Source: Tolypothrix tenuis PCC 7101
GTDB taxonomy: Bacteria; Cyanobacteriota; Cyanobacteriia; Cyanobacteriales; Nostocaceae
Assembly (NCBI RefSeq): GCF_002368295.1
Contig: NZ_AP018248.1
Location: 434,001-498,000, forward strand
Length of the DNA: 64,000 nt
Reading direction: 5' to 3'
A model generated the notes under the pieces. That model made no database searches, had not been told where the DNA came from, and saw nothing but the letters and a program-made list of their open reading frames with translations. The translations under genes and the position numbers were made by a program. The stretch's first letter is position 1; each line of letters opens with the position of its first letter. Shown here in pieces: positions 44,999 to 54,391 of this stretch.

Positions 44999-45401
44999 AC
45001 TGAGGTATTAATGAATGCTGACTTTCTATAACTTGTTCTTGATTAATTGCTTCTCTCCTAGCACTTTCACCATTACGGAATTGCTCAAATAACTCAAAAA
45101 AATTATTTAACGCATCTCTTTCATCCGTAGAATAGAAAAGAATAATACTATCCCATCCCTGGGCAGAAGTAATCTTAAACCTTGTTTGTATCCAATCTGG
45201 AAATTGATTAAATTCAATCTCTTGTTGAGTTGGCGGTAAGCCTAAATCTTCTCTGGAACTCATGTACCCATCTAAAAAAGCTCTCAACCGAGTAATTGAG
45301 GATTTACCTAAAAACATTCCCGGTCTTTGTTTAATTTTCTCTAGCATTTCATAGAGATATTCATTAAGAGTTATAGTAATCGTATGGTTATTTTCTAGCA
45401 T
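44997..45401 (-). CDS. Candidate immunity protein of the papain-fold toxin, 134 aa
   Basis: The protein has TITLNEYLYEMLEKIKQRPG, MFLGKSSITRLRAFLDGYMS and DWIQTRFKITSAQGWDSIIL. The phrase RPGMFLGK-SITRLRAFLDGY is known to me from small proteins encoded next to polymorphic toxins, which suggests an immunity role; I cannot name a family with certainty. It lies 12 bases after the papain-fold toxin on the same strand, as expected for toxin-immunity order. Confidence 0.6.
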   Translation of the reverse strand: MLENNHTITITLNEYLYEMLEKIKQRPGMFLGKSSITRLRAFLDGYMSSREDLGLPPTQQEIEFNQFPDWIQTRFKITSAQGWDSIILFYSTDERDALNNFFELFEQFRNGESARREAINQEQVIESQHSLIPQ

Positions 45402-45413
45402 AATCTTGAATAA

Positions 45414-45788
45414 TTAAAAATTTTCTTCTGTTATTTGAAACTGCTGACCAGAATATAATTTATTATAAAATTGTAAATTACCTAGCCATTGCTCTCTCGT
45501 GAGTCCATCAGGATGGTGATTATCAAAAATAATCTCCACCTCATTTATTATAATGGCAATACCTTGATGACGACCGTTAAGAGAAATTGCATCTCCTGAT
45601 AAACTATCATCATAAATATAACTATTACGCCCTATTGCTGAACCTGTATAAAGTTTTATCCGCTTTCCTGCAATTCCTTGTGATATTAAGTAATCTTGTA
45701 TAGATTGAGCGCATTCAACACATTCAAGATTTTTATATTTTCTAATTATTTCTTTAATTTGGTGGATTTGCTCAATACTTATAGTCAA
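45414..45788 (-). CDS. Papain-fold toxin (Tox-PL type) domain protein, 124 aa
   Basis: A stand-alone domain with the order of a papain-like cysteine peptidase toxin: KYKNLECVECAQSIQDYLIS with two cysteines (one the nucleophile), GKRIKLYTGSAIG, then NGRHQGIAIIINEVEIIFDN and HHPDGLTREQW with the histidine and the acid/amide residues. This fits the papain fold toxin 2 family. No secretion domain is attached, so it may be a cassette from a larger polymorphic toxin. It is paired with the downstream 134-aa protein. Confidence 0.72.
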   Translation of the reverse strand: MTISIEQIHQIKEIIRKYKNLECVECAQSIQDYLISQGIAGKRIKLYTGSAIGRNSYIYDDSLSGDAISLNGRHQGIAIIINEVEIIFDNHHPDGLTREQWLGNLQFYNKLYSGQQFQITEENF

Positions 45789-45832
45789 AATTTTTGCTAT
45801 AAACTCAACAGTGAGTAATTATTTTATCACTG

Positions 45833-46030
45833 AGACGATCGCTTGTTGTGGAAGTGTGATCGCCTTGCAGAATACCTCAGAAAATGCGATCACCTTGCAG
45901 AACACCTCACAAAAGCGATCGCTTTGCAGAAAATCTCAAACATAAAGCGATCGCCTGTTGTGGAAGTGCGATCGCTTTGCAGAATACCTCAACAGAAAAG
46001 CGATCACCTGTTGTGGGAGCGATATCGCAT
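45833..46030. repeat. HIP1-rich tandem repeat
   Basis: At least six GCGATCGC or near-identical octamers occur, separated by recurring words CTTTGCAGAATACCTC and TTGTTGTGGAAGT. It is the larger counterpart of the repeat at 44.93 kb. No gene is supported here although some frames stay open. Confidence 0.8.
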
Positions 46031-46178
46031 ATACCCACACTCCCAAAAAGTGATATTTTATTGTGCAAAATTCTAAAATTCTTTATTTATAAGGGTTTAG
46101 GCAAAGTTTATATTCAGCACAACAATAACTAAATATCGTATATCATAATAAGCAATCACTTTTATAAGTAAACCTAAT

Positions 46179-47297
46179 ATGAGTAACAATTTATTAAGCA
46201 ATAATATTACAGAACAAATGCAGGAAGAAGCAGAAATTCAAATTCGCGACAAAAAAAAAGTTGTTGACTATAACACAATTGAGTATCCTATTGAAGTTAT
46301 AGTCCAAAAATATCTAACTGGCCTTGATGATGATTCTAATGAATTATTTATTCCAGATTACCAAAGAGCGATGATTTGGGATGAAAAAAGACAATCTAAA
46401 TTTATTGAATCTATTCTTTTAGGTTTACCTATTCCTTATATTTTTGTGGCAGATACTTCAGGAGAAGCAGTAGACGACAATCTTTTAGAAACAAAAGATT
46501 TAGCTCGTTTGGAAATCATAGACGGCACACAAAGGATTCGCACTTTAGCTAGGTTTGTTAATAATGAGTTATGTTTACAGGATTTAGAAAAGTTAGATAA
46601 ACTCACAGGATTTCGATTTTCTAGTCTACCTATTGCACGTCAAAGACGTTTTCAACGAACAACCATACGAATGATTCAACTAACAGAAGATGCTGATGAA
46701 GAAACTCGTAGAGATCTATTTGAAAGAATAAATACGGGTAGTGTTGAATTAAATGAAATGGAAAAGCTTAGAGGTATTAGAAGAGGCAATTTTCTTGATT
46801 TAATAGATGAATTAGCGAAGTACCCAAAATTCATACATCTTTGTGCTTTTACAGCACCCTCAATTAAGAGAGTAGAACCTCAAGAATTTGTTTTACGATT
46901 TTTTGCTTTTCTAAATAATTATCAATATTTTAATAAAAATATTAATGAATTTCTGGATAATTATTTAAAGGAACTGAATAATGCTGATAAAAATACTTTA
47001 GAAAGTATGAAAAATGAATTTTATGCAATGATTGATTTTGTAGAAATGTATTTCCCAAGAGGTTTTAGACAAGGTAAAAACAAAGATAGAACAACAACTC
47101 GAATTAAATTTGAATCTCTTGCTGTTGGTATAACGTTAGCTTTAAGAGAGCAAAACAATCTCAAGCCTGCATCAGTAGATTTTCTTGATTCAAACAAATT
47201 TAGAGACTTCACTAGTAGTGATGCTAGTAGTTCTAAGAATAAAGTTATTCGTCGTTTAGAATATGTCCGTGACCAGATTTTAGGTAAAGTTAAGTGA
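46179..47297 (+). CDS. DUF262 (GmrSD-type) ParB-like protein, 372 aa
   Basis: The N-terminal DUF262 domain has YPIEVIVQKYLTG, FIPDYQRAMIWDEKRQSKFI, ESILLGLPIPYIFVADTSG and IIDGTQRIRTLARFV (the DGQQR-like motif), then LFERINTGSVELNEMEKLRG. These domains share the ParB/Srx fold, can hydrolyse nucleotides and are present in phage-defence systems such as GmrSD. Here the GmrD-like HNH domain is missing. The next gene overlaps by four bases (GTGA) and encodes a HEPN protein, so the two form a pair. Confidence 0.85.
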   Translation: MSNNLLSNNITEQMQEEAEIQIRDKKKVVDYNTIEYPIEVIVQKYLTGLDDDSNELFIPDYQRAMIWDEKRQSKFIESILLGLPIPYIFVADTSGEAVDDNLLETKDLARLEIIDGTQRIRTLARFVNNELCLQDLEKLDKLTGFRFSSLPIARQRRFQRTTIRMIQLTEDADEETRRDLFERINTGSVELNEMEKLRGIRRGNFLDLIDELAKYPKFIHLCAFTAPSIKRVEPQEFVLRFFAFLNNYQYFNKNINEFLDNYLKELNNADKNTLESMKNEFYAMIDFVEMYFPRGFRQGKNKDRTTTRIKFESLAVGITLALREQNNLKPASVDFLDSNKFRDFTSSDASSSKNKVIRRLEYVRDQILGKVK

Positions 47298-47991
47298 AAA
47301 AAGTATTAGATTTGGAGGATTTCAACGAACGTGCTAAGGACGTTAGTGATTATCTTTATTTTCTAAGAGATTTGGAACAAGGTAATATTCTATTAAGTAA
47401 GGATGGTGCAATTTCTAAAATTGATTCTGAATTAGATAAAAGTTTAAAAGCTACAGGATTTTTATTGCTTTACAATCTTATAGAATCTACTATGAGAAAT
47501 GCGATTCAAAGTATTTTTGATGAACTTAGTAATAAAGGTGTCTCTTTTGATGAACTTAGGCTAGAGATTAAAAAAATAATTTTGCAAAATATAAAAAAGA
47601 ATATACAACAATCTGGTGTTAATGATTTTTTAGAACAAATAGAAAGTATTTTTATAGATATTATTCAATCTGGCTTTAATCGAGATGATTTGTTTTCTGG
47701 GAATGTAGATGCTAGAGAAATCAAGATAATAGCTAGAGTATATGGATTTTCAGCTACTACTGACAAAGATACTAGAGATGGAATTGATTTACTGTCAATA
47801 AAAAAAATAGAAATGATTTAGCTCATGGTGTTATGTCTTTTAAAGAAGTTGGTCAAAATACATCTGCGGAAAATCTTTTTGAAATAAGTGAAAGAGTTAT
47901 AAAATATCTTAGACAAATTTTAGAAAATATTGATGAATATTTAATCAATCAGGAATATTTAGATTCTAATATAGAAAAAAAGGAGGTGTGA
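47294..47991 (+). pseudogene. MAE_28990-like HEPN nuclease, frameshifted at an A8 tract
   Basis: The frame from GTG 47294 encodes an all-helical HEPN domain of the MAE_28990/MAE_18760 type (ATGFLLLYNLIESTMRNAIQ, FDELRLEIKKIILQNIKKNI). It stops at 47821. Adding one base at the eight A's (47800-47807) restores IKKNRNDLAHGVMSFKEVGQ and runs to a stop at 47989-47991, adding a 60-residue tail. The restored part holds the HEPN motif RNDLAH (R-x4-H), so the unshifted product lacks the active site. It could be a true mutation, a sequencing error or an expression switch by slippage. Confidence 0.8.
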
Positions 47992-48016
47992 TAACATAAA
48001 GCACCTCCTTTTTTAT
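47976..48016. terminator. Bidirectional terminator between the HEPN gene and chlH
   Basis: AAAAAAGGAGGTG pairs with CACCTCCTTTTTT around a 13-base loop. T-runs on both strands allow it to end both convergent transcripts. The stop codon of the restored HEPN frame lies inside the stem. Confidence 0.85.
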
Positions 48017-48022
48017 TAAAAC

Positions 48023-51000
48023 CTACTCAATCCCTTCAATCCGGTCTTCAACTTCTTGGTACAACTCGCGGAGGCGATCTAAATTCTCTTCGCTAGTCTC
48101 CCAATAACCGCGTCCATTCACTTCCAATAAAGTTGATACAACTTTGCGGAAAGAATGGGGATTAAGGTTCATCAACCGTTTTTGCATTTCTTCATCTTTG
48201 ATGAAGGTTTCATTGGTATCTTCGTAAATCCAGTTATCCACAGCGCCGGCTGTCGCACTCCAACCCATTGTATTTACCAACCGCTTGGAAAGTTCGCGCA
48301 CACCTTCGTAACCGTGAGATAGCATTCCTTCGTACCATTTGGGATTTAATAATTTAGTACGAGCATCTAAGCGCACGGTTTCCGATAATGTCCGCACTTG
48401 AGCATTAGCTGTGGTGGTATCTGCAATGTAAGATGCTGGTGTTTTACCATCACCCCGCAAACTTGCTACCAACTTAGTAGGATCTGAGTCGAAGTAGTGG
48501 GAAACGTCCGTTAAGCTAATCTCGGAAGAATCGAGATTTTGGAATGTTGCATCAGCAGTTTTCAAAGTGCTTTCAAAAATCTGCCGGGATTCGTCCATAA
48601 TTCCGGGGTTATCGGAATTGAAGGCGAAGGATTTCCGCTTCAGGTACATTTCTTGTAATTCGGCTTCGCTATCCCAGGTGCTGTTTTCAACCGCCAAGTT
48701 AATATTTGACGAGTAGGAACCGGAAGCATTGGAGAAGACGCGGGTTGCTGCTTGACGCAGGTTAATACCCATTTCCTCAGCTTGTTGCAAAGCGTGTTTG
48801 CGGACAAAGTTCATATCTAAGGGTTCGTCTATCTCCGCCGCCATTTTCACGGCTTGATCTAGCAGGTTCATTTGGTTGATAAACAAGTCGCGGAATACGC
48901 CAGAACAGTTGATCACAACATCTATTCTCGGCCTGCCTAACTCTTCTAAGGGTATCAATTCTAACTTGTTCACGCGTCCCAAGGCATCGGGAACGGGTCT
49001 TACACCAACCATCCACATGATTTGGGCTAGTGATTCCCCGTAGGTTTTGATGTTATCGGTTCCCCAAAGTACACAGGCAATGGTTTCCGGCCATTTACCG
49101 TCATTTTCGGCTTTGTTTCTTGCCAATAGCCGATCCACAACGATTTTCGCTGATTGTACCGCCGCAGTCGTGGGTATGGATTGGGGGTCAAGGGCGTGAA
49201 TGTTCTTACCTGTGGGTAATACATCGGGGTTGCGGATGGGGTCGCCACCGGGGCCGGGTAGGATGTATTCGCCTTCTAAGCCTTTGAGTAGTCCACCGAG
49301 TTCATTATCTGCACAAACTTGTTGTAAGCAGAATTCCAAATACTCAAATAATGGCTTTAAGGCGGCGTTATCAACTTTGGTATAGCCGGATTGATGTAAT
49401 GATTCTACCCAAGGTTCTTTTTTGCCCATGTTGAAGAAATTCAACCGGGAAACCAGGGAAACGCGACCTTCTGCGTCGGTTTGCTCTTTTACCAGAGCGC
49501 TAACTGCGGCGCGGGTGGCTAAGGTGATGTCTTGCAGTAGCTGGACATCTTCTAAAATGCCTTTGTCGTTATTGTGGTAAATATCGTCAATGTTCCGCCC
49601 AATGCTGTTGGCGATAATGCGGGGTAAGCTGAGAATTTCTTCTTCTTGACGATCTAAGCTAGCGATGTTGACAAGAGTTGCGATCGCTTCTTCGGCTGTG
49701 GGTGGTTTACCAATAATATGCAATCCACAAGGTAATAACCGGGATTCAATTTCCATCAGCTTGCGGTAAACGCTGCCAACAATATTATCCCGTTCATCTT
49801 CGGTCATATCCTTGGCATCAGTTTCGGGCAAGTCGATATCCTTATCCAGGTTCACCATCCGGCATTTATCCATGATGGAGTTAACAATGGGGATACCTCT
49901 TCCTGTATCTTTCAGGGTTTGGTAAGAAGCAATCAACTCGCTGAGTTCTTTCAACCCCTTGTATAAACCAGCATTTTCTGCGGGCGGTGTCAGGTAAGAA
50001 ATTGTCTCGGCATAGCTGCGGCGCTTGGCAATTGTCGCTTCGCTGGGGTTATTGGCTGCGTAGTAATACAGGTTAGGAATTGTGCCAATTAGTTGGTCTG
50101 GATAACAATCACCAGACATCCCCATTTGCTTACCGGGCATAAATTCCAAGGAACCGTGAGTACCGAAGTGTAACACGGCATCAGCTTGCCAAACTTGCTC
50201 TAAATAGGTGTAGTAAGCAGCAAAACCGTGGTGCGGGCTAGCGGAACGGGAGAATAACAACCGCATCGGGTCGCCTTCATAACCAAAGGTAGGCTGAACG
50301 CCGATGAAGACATTGCCGAAATGCTTACCATAAATCAGCAGATTTTGCCCATCGCTGTTGAGATGTCCGGGAGGTGGGCCCCAGTTTTCTTCTAGGCGTT
50401 GGGAGTACGGTGTCAATGCTTCGTATTCAGGCACTGACATTTTATAGGCGATGTTAAGCTCTGGGCTAGCGTACTGTGCTTGAGCATCGTGGATGACTTC
50501 TTGCATCAGCGCTTCGGCGGATTCCGGTAATTCCGGTAAATCGTAGCCGTTATTTTTGAGCGCTTTCATCACCTCATAAATGGAACCGAACACATCTAAA
50601 TATGCGGCGGTACCCACATTCCCTTTATCAGGGGGGAAACTGAAAACGGTAATGGCAACTTTTTTATCTAGTTTGGGTTTGCGGCGGAGATTTGCCCATT
50701 TTAAAGCGCGTTTGGCGACTACTTCCACACGGTCTTGGAGTGCGATCGCTTTTCCGGTAGCACCATCTCTACCTGATAAAATGATCGGTTCAATTGCTCC
50801 ATCCAATTCCGGTATGGCAATTTGCAAAGCTACTTGAATTGGATGTAACCCTAGTTCGCTATCCATCCACTCTTCGGTGGTTTGGAAGACTAACGGTAAA
50901 GCTACCATGTAAGGGCGATTTAAGCGCTTGAGTGCGTCAATAGCTTTGGGATGATCTTGTCTAGCAGGGCCACCTACCAAAGCAAACCCAGTCAAAGAAA

Positions 51001-52009
51001 TTACCGCATCTACTAAAGGTGTATTGGTAGTTGGTTCGTAAAAGTAAGCATCCACAGGCTTGGAGAAATCCAAACCACCCGCAAATACTGGTAGTACTTT
51101 GGCTCCTAGGGATTCTATCTCCTGCACGATCGCTACATAGTGAGCATCATCCCCTGTAACTAGGTGAGTGCGTTGCAATACCAAACCCACACAGGGAGCT
51201 AAAGGATCTTTGAGATTCTTGGATATATCCTTACGGGCTGTGTACCAATTGAGGTATTCTCTCACATCCTCAAACATACTCGGAGCCAGGGGATGCCAAA
51301 TTCCCATATCTGGGTAAACCACTGGCGCTTCATAAGTTGTCGATGGCAGATTGGCTTTATCCACACCTTTTAATACATATTTATCAGTCAGCATCAGCAA
51401 GAAGTTTTCCAGGTTTTCTGGTGAACCTCCCAGCCAATACTGAAAACTGAGCATGAAATTGCGAGCATCTTGTGCTTTGTCCATTGGCAGAAACTTCAGC
51501 ACTTGTGGCAAAGTTCGCAGCAATTTCAACATCCCATCTTGGAAGCCTGCACCGGATTTTTCCTTGCGCTTCCGCATGAACTGCGCGATCGCACTCTTGG
51601 ATTGACCCAATTGTGCCAGAGAAAAGCTACCCATTTTGTTGAGGCGCATAACTTCTGGCATCGAGGGGAAGACAACAGCAACATCTAAGCGATCGCGATG
51701 TGGTTCTACGGCTGTTACTACTTTCTGTGCTAAGTCTTCAATAAAGATCAGTGAGGCAATAAATATATTGGCACTCTCAATCTCCCGTTTGAACTCCTCG
51801 TAGTTCTCTGGATCTCGGAGTTCCTCAATCAAGTACCCGCTGATTTCTATCGCTAGGTTGGGATTATTGGCGTTAATTGTGCGGACAGCTTGCGACAATG
51901 CACTTTGGTACTGGGACTCAAGCACGACATAGACCACCTTGATTAAATTACGTCCGCGTAAATTATCAGGCGCAATATGTCTGATGGTGGACTTGACGTG
52001 GGTGAACAT
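48023..52009 (-). CDS. chlH: Magnesium chelatase subunit ChlH
   Basis: ChlH is the large porphyrin-binding subunit of Mg-chelatase, which with ChlD and ChlI inserts magnesium into protoporphyrin IX, the first committed step to chlorophyll. The 1328 residues match the normal length. The N-terminal DUF3479 domain begins after TVRTINANNP-like sequence, and the CobN/Mg-chelatase region has GLVLQRTHLVTGDDAHYVAI, VLHFGTHGSLEFMPGKQMGM with the catalytic histidines and glutamate, and GSYSSNINLAVENSTWDSE. It is transcribed alone; the 530 bases upstream contain no gene and presumably its promoter. Confidence 0.97.
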   Translation of the reverse strand: MFTHVKSTIRHIAPDNLRGRNLIKVVYVVLESQYQSALSQAVRTINANNPNLAIEISGYLIEELRDPENYEEFKREIESANIFIASLIFIEDLAQKVVTAVEPHRDRLDVAVVFPSMPEVMRLNKMGSFSLAQLGQSKSAIAQFMRKRKEKSGAGFQDGMLKLLRTLPQVLKFLPMDKAQDARNFMLSFQYWLGGSPENLENFLLMLTDKYVLKGVDKANLPSTTYEAPVVYPDMGIWHPLAPSMFEDVREYLNWYTARKDISKNLKDPLAPCVGLVLQRTHLVTGDDAHYVAIVQEIESLGAKVLPVFAGGLDFSKPVDAYFYEPTTNTPLVDAVISLTGFALVGGPARQDHPKAIDALKRLNRPYMVALPLVFQTTEEWMDSELGLHPIQVALQIAIPELDGAIEPIILSGRDGATGKAIALQDRVEVVAKRALKWANLRRKPKLDKKVAITVFSFPPDKGNVGTAAYLDVFGSIYEVMKALKNNGYDLPELPESAEALMQEVIHDAQAQYASPELNIAYKMSVPEYEALTPYSQRLEENWGPPPGHLNSDGQNLLIYGKHFGNVFIGVQPTFGYEGDPMRLLFSRSASPHHGFAAYYTYLEQVWQADAVLHFGTHGSLEFMPGKQMGMSGDCYPDQLIGTIPNLYYYAANNPSEATIAKRRSYAETISYLTPPAENAGLYKGLKELSELIASYQTLKDTGRGIPIVNSIMDKCRMVNLDKDIDLPETDAKDMTEDERDNIVGSVYRKLMEIESRLLPCGLHIIGKPPTAEEAIATLVNIASLDRQEEEILSLPRIIANSIGRNIDDIYHNNDKGILEDVQLLQDITLATRAAVSALVKEQTDAEGRVSLVSRLNFFNMGKKEPWVESLHQSGYTKVDNAALKPLFEYLEFCLQQVCADNELGGLLKGLEGEYILPGPGGDPIRNPDVLPTGKNIHALDPQSIPTTAAVQSAKIVVDRLLARNKAENDGKWPETIACVLWGTDNIKTYGESLAQIMWMVGVRPVPDALGRVNKLELIPLEELGRPRIDVVINCSGVFRDLFINQMNLLDQAVKMAAEIDEPLDMNFVRKHALQQAEEMGINLRQAATRVFSNASGSYSSNINLAVENSTWDSEAELQEMYLKRKSFAFNSDNPGIMDESRQIFESTLKTADATFQNLDSSEISLTDVSHYFDSDPTKLVASLRGDGKTPASYIADTTTANAQVRTLSETVRLDARTKLLNPKWYEGMLSHGYEGVRELSKRLVNTMGWSATAGAVDNWIYEDTNETFIKDEEMQKRLMNLNPHSFRKVVSTLLEVNGRGYWETSEENLDRLRELYQEVEDRIEGIE

Positions 52010-52539
52010 GCAGATAGGCTCCTTTGATGCGCGTTCTCTACTAGAAGTTCATCACGGCTGATGCTGCCGTTCGTAACTTCAATTTATTTTTACGAATATG
52101 AATTTTTTTTATCAGAAAACGCCTACCAAATGGTAGTTTTGTCGTCTAACTGACACAAATCGATAAACATAATGACATATTTCTTTGCAGATATTGCTTT
52201 TACATAGGAGTGTTTGCTACACTGATTGTTAAAAAATGTAAAGCAATACCTGGGCGGCACTAATTATTGCGTCGTGGAAGTGCCTGCTATTTAACTATAG
52301 AGTCATCTTATTACTATCATTTTAAATCACTATCTTTCAGACAAAAAATTATTTTTTCAGCAAGCGATCGCAAAGAAGTTGGAGAATGGTAGTCTGTAGT
52401 ACAGAATTTATGATTGAATAACATTAGGTCGCGCAGAATTATCAGCAATTTATTTAATAAATCACTTATATTTTTGTTGATAAAAATTTGCTGTGTTAGC
52501 TTTCAACTTGTCCTACCGTAAAAGCGATCGCCAAAATAT
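52010..52539. other. Intergenic region upstream of chlH
   Basis: AT-rich 530 bases with two HIP1-like octamers. I see no coding frame, RNA gene or clear repeat. It probably holds the chlH promoter and leader. Confidence 0.5.
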
Positions 52540-53142
52540 TTAACCTTCCTGCACCATCCAAACCAACATCCCCAATAATATTTCCACTGGGGGAACAGTA
52601 TAATCATGGAAATCGATAGTCAGTGTTTGTCCTTCTAACTTTAAAAACCGCCAAGCTGTGCCGCTGCTAACACTCCCATAAATTGCTTTAGTTGGTATAT
52701 TATTAGCATCATTGAATTTTTGTGCCGCAATCATTTCTGCTGCACATTGCCCTAAACCTGGTTTTAAATCACCTTTTTTCGCTTCAATAATTACGATTAC
52801 AGGCGCTTCAATAAATATTTGTTCGGGTGAGCGGCTAATCAAAAAATCACATACTCCACTTAAGCCTAACTCCGGTGCTACAGTAAAATCCTCACCCGAA
52901 AAAAAGCTGATTTTACGTTCTAGAATTTTCCTAACTTCTACAAGAATAGGACTAATAATTAACTCAGAGCGAGCTTTTTCTGAACCCGTCGCTGTTGCTA
53001 AGGGTAGCCCTTCGCTTAATGCTTCTTTGAGGTAAAGACTAGGTTTTATCGGCTGGGTTTCGGGTAAAAACCGTACACCTTCAACTGTAGTTAAATTAAA
53101 GTCGCGCTTGACTTTTGATAGTGAGAAGTCGCTATAAGACAT
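52540..53142 (-). CDS. PD-(D/E)XK-like hypothetical protein, 200 aa
   Basis: A cyanobacterial hypothetical protein with a likely restriction-endonuclease-like core: SEKARSELIISPILVEVRKI, LGLSGVCDFLISRSPEQIFI (aspartate) and APVIVIIEAKKGDLKPGLGQ (E-x-K), then CAAEMIAAQKFN and YGSVSSGTAWRFLKLE. The order D-...-ExK is that of nuclease folds such as type I restriction-like domains. The function is unknown. I chose ATG 53142 (MSYSDFSL); the frame can start six bases earlier at a TTG. Confidence 0.75.
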   Translation of the reverse strand: MSYSDFSLSKVKRDFNLTTVEGVRFLPETQPIKPSLYLKEALSEGLPLATATGSEKARSELIISPILVEVRKILERKISFFSGEDFTVAPELGLSGVCDFLISRSPEQIFIEAPVIVIIEAKKGDLKPGLGQCAAEMIAAQKFNDANNIPTKAIYGSVSSGTAWRFLKLEGQTLTIDFHDYTVPPVEILLGMLVWMVQEG

Positions 53143-53282
53143 TACCAAGAAGTATTAATTTAAGATTATTGATTTTATCGTAGCTATAGCTAAATACAGT
53201 TCAGTTAGGAAAATTAATTGATAACAAAACCAAAAAACTAGTACAACAAGGCAAAAGTAAAAAGAAAGAATACTTATACTGC

Positions 53283-53444
53283 GGGAGCATCCCAAATGTG
53301 TAAAAACATATTTTGTCATTGCGAGCGTAATGAAATGAAGCGAAGCAATCGCAGCAGCTAGACTTTGCGGTTGCTTCATTCCGCTTCGCTCCATTCGCAA
53401 TGACTAGTTTGAAGTTGATAAATTTGCAAAATTGGGATGCTCCC
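53283..53444. mobile_element. MITE-like element, 162 bp, with 13-bp inverted ends
   Basis: GGGAGCATCCCAA (53283-53295) and TTGGGATGCTCCC (53432-53444) are perfect inverted repeats. TATACTGC flanks both sides directly (53275-53282 and 53445-53452), an 8-bp target duplication. The interior carries a GTCATTGCGAGCG...CGCAATGAC palindrome of REP type. No transposase fits in it, so it must move with help from another element. Families with 8-bp duplications include ISL3 and IS66; I cannot say which one. Confidence 0.85.
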
Positions 53445-53534
53445 TATACTGCCAGATTTTTCCCCATTTGAAATGGGTGGTTTATTTACGCCGTGCTGTA
53501 CTAGTTATTCAACAAAAAAACAGAATAATAATTT

Positions 53535-53605
53535 TGGAGGGGGTTTGGGGGACGCAACCGTCACCCAATCGGGGGTTTGGGGGAGAATCCCCCAATTATT
53601 CTAGC
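53535..53605. repeat. GGGGGTTTGGGGG-type repeat
   Basis: GGAGGGGGTTTGGGGGACGC, a middle CGTCACCC, then GGGGGTTTGGGGGAGAATCC and CCCAATTATT. Two copies of GGGGTTTGGGGGA are followed by a short stem (TGGGGGA/TCCCCCA). It resembles dispersed non-coding repeats of Nostocales. Confidence 0.6.
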
Positions 53606-53740
53606 TTCTTTAATAAGTGACAAATCAATGGCTAATAAGCTTAAATGAACTGTATTGTACTATGGCTGTTTTGTTATCAATAGTAGCTAAAAGCAGATTT
53701 AATCTCACAATCTCAAAAGTTTTCCAACAGACGGATATAT

Positions 53741-53764
53741 GAAAAAAGCCTGCATTAGCAGGCT
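53741..53764 (-). terminator. Terminator of the hydroxylase-like gene
   Basis: On the minus strand AGCCTGC, loop TAAT, GCAGGCT, then TTTTTTC. It lies 120 bases after the stop of the gene at 53885-54391. Confidence 0.8.
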
Positions 53765-53884
53765 AAAAATTCTGATTTTTCGTAGTTTGCAGAGATTCCC
53801 TAATTCAAATTCATACGCGAAACTCCGTCTCTTCCGCTTTACCCATTTTTCTTCAGAGTAATTTTTACCTAAACCCTACCTTAG

Positions 53885-54391
53885 CTAGATGCGTGAGTAT
53901 CGAAACCGAATCCTCAACAGACGTAGCCAACGCAACCACAGCAGCGAAGGTTGCTCAAAGAAAGTGAAAATGTCGCCGAAACCTTGGTTTGTTTTTTGAT
54001 GGTGTAGCCAATGTCTCTCAGGAGTAGTAATAAATAGAATTTGACACAAAATAATTATAGGTTTTGGAGTCTCCCAAGCCAAAACACTTATGTGTCTCCA
54101 CCAAACATGAAACTGTCCCAAAAGTAGCCCAGAAATTACACCAATTGGGGAGAAAGACCACAAAATTGCAGCCATAATTAAATATGGCAAAGCACCCAGC
54201 ACACCATCTAATAAAACTTCAGGATTTAAAGTCAAAATTGCATAGTGGCGGAAATCTTTCTTCCAAGAATGATGCGTTTTCAGGTGGAGGCTACCAAAAA
54301 CATGCTCGGGTATGTGGTAAACGAAAGTTGAAAGGAAATCACCAAAAAATAATAATAGCCAAGCTACAGCGATAGCCTCAAGCATTTGCAC
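53885..54391 (-). CDS. Fatty-acid hydroxylase/sterol desaturase-like membrane protein
   Basis: A 168-residue membrane protein with histidine clusters typical of membrane di-iron enzymes: VYHIPEHVFGSLHLKTHHSW (HxxxH and HxxHH) and ERHWLHHQKTNQGFGDIFTF (HxxHH followed by the family's F-GD-F). Hydrophobic helices lie around 5-25, 62-95 and 110-128. It may hydroxylate or desaturate a lipid or carotenoid; the substrate is unknown. It is monocistronic with its own terminator. Confidence 0.75.
   Translation of the reverse strand: MQMLEAIAVAWLLLFFGDFLSTFVYHIPEHVFGSLHLKTHHSWKKDFRHYAILTLNPEVLLDGVLGALPYLIMAAILWSFSPIGVISGLLLGQFHVWWRHISVLAWETPKPIIILCQILFITTPERHWLHHQKTNQGFGDIFTFFEQPSLLWLRWLRLLRIRFRYSRI

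Noticed and set aside
53432..53620. 62-aa plus-strand frame
   Set aside because: It runs through the MITE end and a G-rich repeat, so it is repeat sequence rather than a gene.
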